DNA of 64,000 nucleotides from Micromussa lordhowensis (Eukaryota; Cnidaria; Anthozoa; Scleractinia; Lobophylliidae): NCBI GenBank assembly GCA_964020085.1, contig OZ026607.1, positions 8,159,279 to 8,223,278 of the forward strand, read 5' to 3'. Shown piece by piece: positions 31,356 to 40,732 of this stretch (position 1 is its first letter; each line of letters starts with the position of its first letter). The notes under the pieces were generated by a model. It saw only the letters and a program-made list of their open reading frames with translations, ran no database searches and was not told where the DNA came from. The position numbers and the translations under genes were made by a program.

Positions 31356-32060
31356 AATTACACTATACATTGTTTATAGTTTAGAGTTTATTTATAGTTT
31401 GAGTTAAAATTGTGAACGTGGGATATTTTGGCTGCCGAATAGTCGTCCTGACGTCGTCTATAAAACGAAATCTGAAAGGGATAATATTTATATAGTCTGT
31501 GGCTAAATATCGTGTTGTGATATTTTGACTACTTACGTCATTAGCGATAAAAATACATCGCAAAGTCGTATACTGCTAAATGGAAGGTCGTTATTAGGTT
31601 ACAATATTATCTGCTTTCATATTATTAACTATAAAAACACATGGCAAAGGCTTATACTGAACGATGGAAGGAAAAATAACTTAGGAATATTACCTGACTT
31701 GAGTTAAGTATGGAGTTGTAATTGGTCGATAATTTTAGTCCTCAACGCTATTGGTTACTATGACACATTGATACCAGTTACATATAATAAGGATAATATA
31801 TCAACAGCTATATATAGCTGTCATTTTCAAGGTCAGTAGTTTATTTGTCGAAAGCAGCGACAAGAAGAAGAAGAAGAAGGAAAAGAAAAAGAAGAAGATT
31901 TCTTTACTGCCAGGTTAGGAAATCGCAGTTTTCTGTTTGAAAAGTCTTTGTTAGTGAGAGCGTAAGGCCATACCCATCCATTCACAGTACACATAATGCT
32001 GCGTATATTTTTCATCTAGTCTCTTTCTGGTGCGCTGGTCCCGAAGTATCTTTGTTGTGT
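31356..32060. other. Flank between DIRS and peptide gene 2
   Basis: AT-rich. A palindromic CTATATATAG at about 31811 could serve as a TATA box, with an (AAG) run near 31864-31898 and a possible donor at GCCAGGTTAGG (about 31908). This fits a noncoding first exon of peptide gene 2, but that is unproven. Confidence 0.35.
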
Positions 32061-32124
32061 TTCCTTCCAGGGGTTCAGGCCAGCTTTTGAGAACAGTACA
32101 CAGTTTACAGCCAGCGAAGTCAAA

Positions 32125-33740
32125 ATGAAGGTAGGTTTATTTAAATATAACATATACTTTTGAAATACAGTTGACAGTTTTATACTTTTGCACCCAACTT
32201 AGAAACGCCTCTTCGTAATCGGACGAAAGAGCTAAATTGTTTTTAAGGAGAACATGCGAATCTTGTTTGTAGTAAGTTTAAAGGAACTCAGTCACCGTAT
32301 TTTGAGTCATTTTGGCCACGTACAAAATTACCTTTAAATTGAAGGAAACCTGAAAGTAATAGTTTACTAGGATAGAAAAACACCAAAGAGATAACAATTA
32401 ACCATAAAAGAGCAAGGATGGTTAACGATGGAGAAGATTACCACGGAGTGCAAACGACGACATTCAAAAATTTTAAGCTAAATTCAAGATGTACAAACCG
32501 TGGCTTAACATAACTTTCATAAGGAATCTTTCATAAGCAAAAGAGTGTATACGTCGATCAAACTGTTCCCAAATGCTAAGAAATTCAAGACCGTTTTGCT
32601 ATCTCTTTTGACTGAGACTTTTGTGCACTGTACAGTTTTGAGCAGAGTCTTGCATCTGTTGTATCGCGATCACTGGGCACCGAGTCAATCTTCCTCAGTC
32701 ACGGTACAAAAGCTGCTAAGTTCACCTGTATACACATTAGCTTATGTCTTCTATCATGATATTCATTTTTTCCACGACTCGTTCTTCGGTAGCAAGTTCT
32801 GTTCACATCTTGTGTCTTAAATCTTGACTGTTGATCGTTTGGCGTTGCTGTTCATAGTTTAGTACAATGTTTGTGGTCAACCTCTCCCTGTTAGGGTCCA
32901 ACGAGCGGTTATTGTCATGAAAAGGCATAAAAAAGGCTTTATGGACGAGAAGAAGATAAGGCGAATCCTTCTCGTATAAACCATCACTCCTTCCTCCCAA
33001 CCTTATTTTTGAGAGAAAAACAGTCTGCAAGTATTCTAATGGTTTATAGTTATTGTACCAGCTTTTTCAGGATTTGTTTTTGCTGCTTTGTGGATATCAT
33101 TACTGATAGTTTGTTTGATTACTAGTCACTGTTGAGAGAGGATAAAGTTCCCAAGTTAATCCCTCTCAAGATATTTTTAGACATGGTACCCAGTTCCTCC
33201 GCGGATGATATTCCACGCGTGTTGATTGGATGTTTCTGCGGAGGATGAAAATGCGTGTAAAACCACTTGGGCTGTCAAGAGAAGCTAAATCCACGTGATA
33301 GGGTCGAATTTTTATAAACCCTGTTAGGATTTACGAAATTGGAAGAAGTCTCAAAATAACATAAGAGGGATTACCTTAAGAGTAGCAATACTAACATATT
33401 TTACACAGTTTTAAAATATTTTTAATTGTCTTTTTTATTATCTTGTGTCCTCAAATTAGTAGGGGATTTTCTCCTGCTACTGCTACTGCTACTGCTACTG
33501 CTACTGCTACTGCTACTGCTACTGCTACTGCTACTGCTACTGCTACTGCTACTGCTACTACTACTGCTACTGCTACTGCTACTACTAATGCTGCTGCTGC
33601 TACTGCTGCTGCTGCTGCTGCTGTTGCTACTACTACTGCTACTGCTGCTGCTGCTGCTACTGATACTGCTACTGCTACTACTACTGCTACTGCTACTGCT
33701 GCTGCTGCTGCTACTGCTACTGCTACTGCTGCTGCTGCTG

Positions 33741-33772
<32 letters not shown>

Positions 33773-33878
33773 ACTACTACTGCTACTGCTGCTGCTGCTG
33801 CTGCTACTGCTACTACTGCTGCTGCTGCTACTGCTACTGCTACTACTACTGCTACTACTACTAATGCTGCTGCTGCTA

Positions 33879-33910
<32 letters not shown>

Positions 33911-34448
33911 GCTGCTACTACTACTGCTACTACTGCTGCTGCTGCTGCTACTGCTACTACTACTGCTGCTGCTACTGCTACTGCTACTGCTACTACTACT
34001 GCTACTGCTACTGCTGGAGATTAAAGCTCACTCTTGATCCTCTCTTGTCACTATACATACATACATACAAAAAAAATATTGTTCGCAAACTATATTTAGA
34101 GTGCTGCCAATCTGCATCTGTTCCTTCCACTCTTTGATGATGAACAGCTAACTCTTTTTCTACTTTTAGCCTTTGGTTATTGTGTGTCTCCTGGTGATGG
34201 TCGCCTTTCTGATTATGGTCACCGGGACAGATGGCAAGGCCGCAAAAAAATACGAATACGTGGAGGCCGCCAAACCTGTGTATATGAAGAAACTCCTACG
34301 CGCCTCGCGTTCCTCAGAGGAGGATGATGAGGTCGATGAGGTTGATGAGGTTGATGACGAGGGATCAGGCACGGATGGCCTTGGTACGGGACGTCAACTC
34401 TGTTGCTGCGGGGACTGTCTTCCTTCGTGCAGCTGTTGTTGTGCATAA
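32125..34448 (+). CDS. Secreted cysteine-rich peptide precursor 2 (8-Cys cassette)
   Basis: Exon 1 codes only Met-Lys (32125-32130), followed by GTAGGT. Exon 2 (34170-34448) follows a TTTTAG acceptor in phase 0. The 94-residue precursor has a signal peptide (PLVIVCLLVMVAFLIMVTG), a propeptide with KYEYVEAAKPVYMKKL as in the sister genes, then a long acidic run of Glu/Asp/Val absent from the sisters. It ends in a cassette spaced CCC-x2-C-x3-C-x-CCC plus one residue, preceded by GR. The acidic run is coded by a GAGGTTGAT-type repeat (about 34318-34362), so it probably arose by slippage. The 2.0-kb intron holds a foldback (33145-33392) and a 540-base CTG/CTA tract. An AATAAA lies at 34490-34495. 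The role as toxin, antimicrobial or structural peptide is unknown. Confidence 0.8.
33145..33392. mobile_element. Short copy of the 23148-24235 foldback family
   Basis: AATCCCTCTCAAGATATTTT and ACATGGTACCCAGTTCCTCC at the left face TTGGAAGAAGTCTCAAAATA and GAGGGATTACCTTAAGAG at the right. It is intronic in peptide gene 2. Confidence 0.65.
33474..34014 (+). repeat. CTG/CTA trinucleotide tract of about 540 bp
   Basis: About 180 consecutive trinucleotides, almost all CTG or CTA with rare single-base variants, start with a regular CTGCTA alternation and then shift to blocks of CTG and of CTA. It ends about 155 bases before the exon 2 acceptor of peptide gene 2. The poly-Leu and poly-Ala ORFs through it are artefacts. 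Confidence 0.97.
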
Positions 34449-34499
34449 GATCAAAAGCCAACCACTGTAATGTCAAGTAACAGAAGGAAAATAAAACGA

Positions 34500-36000
34500 T
34501 TATCATAATATCTGGGTTCACTTGAAGTTCATAGCTAATGTTCAGATAACTGCTGCGAACAGTTAAAGTTTTTTTCAACGTTTTGGATAAGACACTTTTC
34601 ATATTGGAGCAAGACATTACCTTGATTATCTCTTGATTGGATTTAACTGTAATTTATCAGGCTACAAAAGCTTCGGGTCCCTGAAATCAGTTGCAACACA
34701 AATGAACGAAACCAGGTAATATATTACATTGATCGATTCTCAGGGATGTTGTCAGTTGAGTTTTGCGGATTTTTCCTCGTTTACATGCTACAGTTTCATG
34801 GTAAATTTTAAGACGAATATCATAAAAAAAGTTTCACTGTACGCTTGCCAGTGATATTTGCATCTCATTCATACTGTCGTGAAGATCCTTGAAATGGTCT
34901 ATCACTTGAGCATAATTTCCGTTTTTCCTTTAACTCTGGGAATATCGGCCGAGGTCTTGACGCATATAAAAGACTGAAGGCAGATATTTCCCCAGTGCGG
35001 TTCCGAGAAAGCTTGGTTAATATTAGGGAGCTTAAGCAAACCACGACGACGACGGCAACGGGAAAGGTTTTAATCTTTTTTAATCGTTTTTAATCTTTGT
35101 ACATTTCTTTGCCATCCTCTGCGCAACAAGAACGTGAAATGACCGAGGTCTGCGTCTCAGTTAGTACGCGCGCTGTGATTGGTCGTACAATAGAATACGG
35201 CCCGCTAAAATTTGGAGCTGCTTTTGTTGCCAAAATGTTTCTTGATTTATCGCCAAGCGTTCTTAACTTTTCAAGCAAATAAAAGTTTAAAACTTTTTTT
35301 TACTTCTGAAATTGTGTATTAACACCTGCTAACGACTTAAGAGTCAATTAACGATGGTTTAAAATTGACTCGTTTTGCTTTCGAGGTGCTTCAAAAATTT
35401 GAAGCCGTTCCGCGTGAATAGAAATCGTTTCCGAACCCGTCAGACACACAGTAGAGATATAATAAATATCTTGCCAACCTCGTTTTCTCGGTCCGTACTA
35501 TAAGTTGCGGATTCTCGTTTTTCCCCTTCGATTTATGGCCCGCACGCTTCGCCTTTTTTTTTAAATAGATGGTGTAAAAACTCGGTCCGTAACTTACAGT
35601 ACGGCCCTCGAACTCGGTTGGTAAGAGGTATGTATTTCTATTTGGAATCGAACGGCTGTCATTGCTTGTTTAGCCTGATCACGTTTTTAGAGCCATACTG
35701 AAGAGACCTACACAATTGCGAATTTCGCTGGAAATATACAAATTCAGTTTTGACTAGGCGTCATCCTCGGCAATTTGTAACACAACACCTACATTAATCA
35801 TAAAAATTACAATTTCCTCGATTGCGATTGGTTTGAAAAACTCCCATTTCAGAGTGACATGAAACAATTTACGCTTCCTTTGTCAGTGCTTTAATGCAGA
35901 TTTTCCCCTTTCTTTCATAACTTGGCTATTCTTCTTTTCTCGGAAATTGTAATTTTTATGATTAATTGGTAATAGGACTTCGTGTCGTATAATTCGTATA
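34500..36000. other. Intergenic with MITE-like pieces
   Basis: A TATAAAA at about 34967 could be a promoter but no exon can be tied to it. From about 35025 the sequence GGGAGCTTAAGCAAACCACG looks like a repeat end. At 35795-35975 CATTAATCATAAAAATTACA is the inverse of TGTAATTTTTATGATTAATT, giving a foldback of about 180 bases. Confidence 0.45.
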
Positions 36001-36117
36001 GGTAATCATACGGTTTCGAGTTCAATTTGGAATTAATTTGCACGAGTGAGCTTTTTGAAAAACTCACAAGTGCAAATTAATTCCAAATTGAACTCGAAAC
36101 CGTATGATTACTTGTTA
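36000..36117. repeat. Long near-perfect palindrome
   Basis: AATCATACGGTTTCGAGTTC through AATTTGGAATTAATTTGCAC is mirrored almost exactly after a loop of about 25 bases, giving arms of about 45 bases. A related arm pair (GTAATCATACTCGTGATAA and its inverse) follows at about 36427-36508. Confidence 0.85.
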
Positions 36118-36308
36118 ATAATACAGACATGAAAAAATTCGCGCAGAAAAATTGCTGGAAGATGTTTCTTGAAGCCATTTTTCGCATTTGAGAAACTTTT
36201 TTCAGAGTTTCCGTACAAAATTTTTCTCACTGCTTTACATGATATCATTGGCCTACAAAATTTCTCATTGTCTTTCTGCCAATCATTATCAAGAATTACG
36301 ATGTGTAA

Positions 36309-36365
36309 TTTGCACTGGTGTCACACTTTTTGCACCGGTGTTACACTTTTTGCACTGGTGTTACA

Positions 36366-36369
<4 letters not shown>
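36309..36369 (+). repeat. 20-bp direct repeat, three copies
   Basis: Three copies of TTGCACTGGTGTTACACTTT with one or two changes each, located between the two palindromes. Confidence 0.85.
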
Positions 36370-36398
<29 letters not shown>

Positions 36399-36808
36399 GA
36401 GTAATTTTTTCATGTGTATTATTAGGTCTGTAATCATACTCGTGATAAATAAATCGTACTCCCGCTGCACGGTCGTCCGATTTTGTTATCACTCGTATGA
36501 TTACAGACCGAATTGGACTCCACTCAGTCCTATTACCATTACTTATTGTTTTCTATCAAGTCTGTAAACCGCTGACCCGTTCTTCGTCACTATGTTGTAG
36601 TCACATCTGACATTTCAATTTCGACTGTTGATTGTTTCACGATCACTGTTTGTCCTTGACATTTATCGTCTATTTTACAGACAGCATAATAATATTTACG
36701 AGCTCTCTTCGATCTAACGACCGATGTACAGTCAATATACACTCTTCGCGTATAATCACAAAAAGACTCTTTCTCTTACACTTATCAGCATATTTTTTCC
36801 CCTTTTAG

Positions 36809-37325
36809 TCCGCAGTTATTGTTTGTTTCCTGATGATATTTACCTTTCTGACTGTGGTCACCAAGGCAGACGGCAAACCTGGAAATGGGAACGAATTCGT
36901 GGCAAGAGCGAAGCCTGTGTATATGAAAAAACTGCAACGAGACTCACATTCATCGGCCATTTAAGCAATAGAGCACTTTTTCCGTGTTTATATATAGCGT
37001 CATCTAAACACGAGGAGGGTTGGGAGAATTCTCGAAAGTTATGCAAACCCGAGACGTAGTTGAGGGTTTGCATAACTGTCTCGAATTCTCCCAACCCTCC
37101 GGGTGTTTAGATGAGGTCATGTAAACACGGAAAAAGTGTTCTATTGCTTTTATAAAATAATTCTCAAAAATACACGCGTATCTAAAACGCCACAACCGTG
37201 TTTACATACTCTCATCTAAACACACCTATCGACCAATGAGAGTGCGCGTAGTGGCTCAATTATTTTATAAAGAAGAATGCTGTTGTTCCACATGTTGCTC
37301 GGATTGCAGATGTTGCTGTGTGTAA
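36809..37325 (+). pseudogene. Cysteine-rich peptide gene 3, split by a MITE
   Basis: An exon-2 equivalent starts at 36809 after a CCCCTTTTAG acceptor and codes a signal peptide (SAVIVCFLMIFTFLTVVT) and a propeptide sharing AKPVYMKKL with its sisters, then stops at TAA (36962-36964) where a MITE begins. The missing 3' part resumes at about 37270-37325 with a cassette spaced CCC-x2-CC-x2-C-x-CCC, a stop and an AATAAA at 37431-37436. The roughly 305-base insert is the same element as at 61690-61945. No Met-Lys exon was found upstream as far as 34450. The locus therefore cannot make a normal precursor as it stands, unless the insert is spliced out; no convincing splice pair is visible. Confidence 0.8.
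36965..37270. mobile_element. MITE inside peptide gene 3
   Basis: It starts GCAATAGAGCACTTTTTCCG and ends GGCTCAATTATTTTATAAA. The core folds back: GGGTTGGGAGAATTCTCGAA at about 37018 against its inverse at about 37078-37098. The copy at about 61690-61945 has the same parts in opposite orientation. Confidence 0.8.
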
Positions 37326-37439
37326 AACTGAGAATACAAACACTTTGTGCAAGTTACACCGGAAAGTACAACAACAAAACCAAAGCATGCCATATTGGTG
37401 TGCCAAATGAGGGCAGAACTATCTAAACAAAATAAAAAT

Positions 37440-38200
37440 GCTGTCAATATACATAGAGAGGTATAAATCTTTTCGAAAAAAAATTGTATCAGAACAGATT
37501 AGAGAGAGTGATATATTTTCTTCGTATTTTGGAGTCATCTATAACGTAAATCAAATTCCATCTTTTCCCATAACAAGTCACGTTATCTTTGAGGTCGCAA
37601 TGAAACGAGCTGAAGAAACTCTCCAATCACGCCTAAACCTTGTGACAGGGACAGCGATAATTCGCGACTTGCGGTCATGCGCGCAAAATTACAGCTTCAA
37701 TTTCCCATCAATAACTTTGGAGATGGGACAAGGCAGAGTCAAACTGGGACAATTGGCAGAGTCTTTTCGTATCAGTCAGTGCGTGGAATAGTATGTTTAC
37801 AGCAAACTATACAATACAACAAAGTACAACTGAATGAGAGCAGACGCGGAAATGAAAGCGAGCGTATGAAATGCAGTAGAGTTAAAAAAGGCAGGCTGTT
37901 CCATACTAAAACCTTTCTTAAGCCTGTGCATGTATAACACGCCTGGAAACAACACACTAGTTCAAACGTGTTACATGGTCAGAATCCCAACTGGAGGAGG
38001 GGGTGGGGGGTGAGTTGACAGACGCCAGAGTTACTTATTATGCAACTGGTATGCAAGTTAAGGACTTCATCTTTAATTCTGTAATTTTTGCGTTAAAATC
38101 ATTCTTAGTCGTATAATCAACAAGCAGTCGGCAACTATCTAACTGGCCTATTTACCACCAGTAACAATATCCTTCAAATTATCAGTAACACCATGGTACT
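37440..38200. other. Intergenic, no gene recognised
   Basis: A 117-codon ORF at 37438-37791 is open but unrecognised, and a second frame is open beside it. The region lies between the convergent ends of peptide genes 3 and 4. Confidence 0.3.
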
Positions 38201-38251
38201 TTTGGTTTAATGATAGTTTTTATAACTGCTACTTTACGGTGGCTAATTTTT

Positions 38252-39255
38252 TTAAAGCTCATTCATTGGGCAACAACAGCGACACCAGTCGTAACATTTA
38301 GGACAACAACATTCCCAGGGCTCTCTCTTCAAAGCCGGGTTCAACAAACGCGAGGCATCTCGGATTTTCTTCCTGTAAACAGGCTTAACTCCTTCCACGT
38401 AATCGTACTCATTTGCAGGCTTGCCATCTGTTTCAGTGACCGCTGTCAGAGAGAGGATCATCACCAGGAGAAAAACAATAAACGCAGGCTAAAAGAAGAA
38501 AAAGAAAAAGAAAAAGAAAAAGAAAAAGTTGATCTTGATAAAGAAATAATGTGTCCAGTAATATATCAAATACGAGAGACCGTGTTGCGCTACATTTCCA
38601 AAGACCGAGAAAAAGGAAAAACAAGGAGGAAAACAATAAAGGCAGGCTGAAAATAGAAATAGTTGATCTTTCATAAAAGAAGGTAATGTACGAATTAGTG
38701 GTTGTTTACCGTTTACATGGAGAAAGCGGTTCGTCAACGACTGATTTGTGAAAATGCTAAACAAAAATCCCTGATGGTATATTCCGTTCAGTTTGGCGAC
38801 TTACCAGTTACTTCACAATCCTCAATTGACCGAAAGAGCATAGGACGGGTTCGAGCTAATCATAATTCCAAGATGGTGGTGAAGAATTGCAAACGGTAAG
38901 CAAATTTTCCGTTCGGATATTTCGGTTGGAAATTTGGGACTACCTTTCAAGATGTTCCGTTTATTTCTGAAATTTTCCGATCGTCAGTCGAGCCAAAATT
39001 GTCCTACCATTTATGTTCTGATCGAAATTACCGATTTTTAGGTAAACGGTAAACAACCATTGTCTTCCTGTCTAATATGGGTGTTAACTTTTCCGTACAA
39101 TTTTTATCAAACCTAAACATAGATATGCTTGTTGCCCTTAAAGGGAATTTACTGCTTTCACCGTTGTTTAAGCGGGTTAGCTTTCTTGGTTAGGTATAAG
39201 AGTACAAATCCATCAAGCGCAATCGAAAGTTTCTATTGTATATACTTACCTTCAT
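38252..39255 (-). CDS. Secreted cysteine-rich peptide precursor 4 (8-Cys cassette)
   Basis: Exon 1 (39250-39255) codes Met-Lys followed by GTAAGT. Exon 2 (38252-38488) follows a TTCTTTTAG acceptor in phase 0. The 80-residue precursor has a signal peptide (PAFIVFLLVMILSLTAVT), the propeptide block ETDGKPANEYDYVEGVKPVY (nearly identical to gene 1), a basic LKREP site and a C-terminal cassette spaced CCC-x2-C-x3-C-x-CCC. The 5' leader (TTTTGTTGAGAACAG) and the 3' end (ATTAAACCAAAAGT on the coding strand) match gene 1, so these two are close duplicates. The intron holds a MITE (38694-39063), a polypurine run (about 38496-38527) and a partial copy of its own acceptor (38607-38652). Confidence 0.8.
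38607..38652 (-). pseudogene. Duplicated acceptor and exon 2 start of peptide gene 4
   Basis: On the minus strand TTTCAG then CCTGCCTTTATTGTTTTCCT repeats the real acceptor and the first exon 2 codons (38464-38495) with a few changes, then diverges. It is a truncated tandem copy that could act as a decoy splice site. Confidence 0.6.
38694..39063. mobile_element. MITE in the intron of peptide gene 4
   Basis: TAGTGGTTGTTTACCGTTTA at the left is mirrored by GTAAACGGTAAACAACCATT at the right. The inside carries TTCGGTTGG/CCGATCG words resembling those at 10820-10950. Confidence 0.7.
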
Positions 39256-39544
39256 TTTGTCCTCACCTTCTTTAAGCTATCTGTTCTCAACAAAATGCCT
39301 TTAAGAAATAATCAGTAAAATGTTACTGGCTACATAATAAGGCTAATCTATACTGTGAAAAATATATCCCATTGGCTTAATTTTCAAGCAACACCAACTT
39401 TTCCTTATTCTGAACACGCGACGTTTCAAATCGACCACAAATGGGCCTCACTGCTCAAAATATTTTAGCGAAATCATTTCACCGGAGAGTGTTAGTATAG
39501 TGCTTCTTGCATGTCTTGCTTGGCACTTCCGAGCATTACAAACA

Positions 39545-39870
39545 ATCTTCTTCAAACTCATTAATAACTCATCAAGTTAAAAGAATCATAACCGTGCTTG
39601 TGTTTGGATATCTGATCTTAATTAGCATAGATTTTTACGATTTTCTTTCTTTTTTTTTTCTCCTTAGTTTAAGGTTTGATTGAGACGATAAATCAAACAC
39701 TCAAGATCGTCCTTCATCACATTTCCCTGTTGCTCAAAATTCGTCAGAAATTCTCTACCGTGCATCGTATTTTCAACTCTCTTCTCGGTGTCTGGAAATG
39801 TGGTCGAACTCGGTCTCACGTATTTCACATATCACATTCTGGGCCTTCTTTCCTCGAGCATGAATAAGCT
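39545..39870 (+). repeat. Dispersed repeat family, copy 1 of 3
   Basis: It shares, in order, CTCATTAATAACTCATCAAG, ATCTTAATTAGCATAGATTT and TATTTTCAACTCTCTTCTCG with the copies at 45290-45590 and 62855-63120. The other two copies have a clear palindromic core (TATCAAACACTCGAGACAGT against ACACTGTCGCTCGTGTTTGA); this copy is the most diverged. Confidence 0.75.
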
Positions 39871-39889
39871 AAATCCAACAACAGGAGTG

Positions 39890-40696
39890 CGTATACCCCG
39901 AGGAACCTTTTGTTAACATAGCAGCTAAAAAAGAATTTTTTCAAGTCCCTCTGCCAACAGATTGAATTTCGTTCCTTTTCTTCGAAATCATCGAAAATAG
40001 TCAATACATATTGGTGGATTCTTGTAACCTAACGTTACCAGAATAACTTTAAGCGTATTAGAGTCCTTTCTGCATTTTTTAAAGGCAAAGATATAGGTAG
40101 TTGCCTGAAATAACGCCAAAAACAATATTCTATGGGAACTCGAGAAAATAAATTTCGAAGTTCAGAAAAATTGTACAAACACAGGTAAAATTTCATCATC
40201 CGTTTCATTTCACCAGTACTTTTAAGTGTTTCATATTAGCTTCAAATATTGTTTTCGACACTTTGTGTTGTTAAAAATGATTTGTTTTAAGAAGATATTT
40301 TAAAGAATAGCACAGAAATTTCCAATACGATGTAAATAATCTAAATAGAGTTTTTGTCCAATTGTTACTCGATCTTGTCGTGGATTCCTTCTTTAAGGTG
40401 TGATTTATGAATCAGTTAATTCTAACCTTACACTTGTCTGAGGCAATGATGCTCCAAGTCTAAAGATCTCAAGACGCTGCTCTGGAAAATCTTGTGCCAG
40501 TGGCTGATAAAACAATGAACCGCGATCTTCTCTTTAAATATCCTCCACAATAACGAGTGGATCTCTCACTTTGGCAGTTTCGTGCAGCTGAAAACATGTT
40601 TACAAAACGCTCAAGTGGGTTATTTACTGATGTGACAGACAGACAGACAGACAGACAGACAGTCAGTCAGACAGACAGACAGACAGACAGACAGAA

Positions 40697-40732
<36 letters not shown>

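Noticed and set aside
33426..34037. Poly-Leu (203 codons) and poly-Ala/Thr (193 codons) ORFs
   Set aside because: These are translations of the CTG/CTA trinucleotide tract in an intron.
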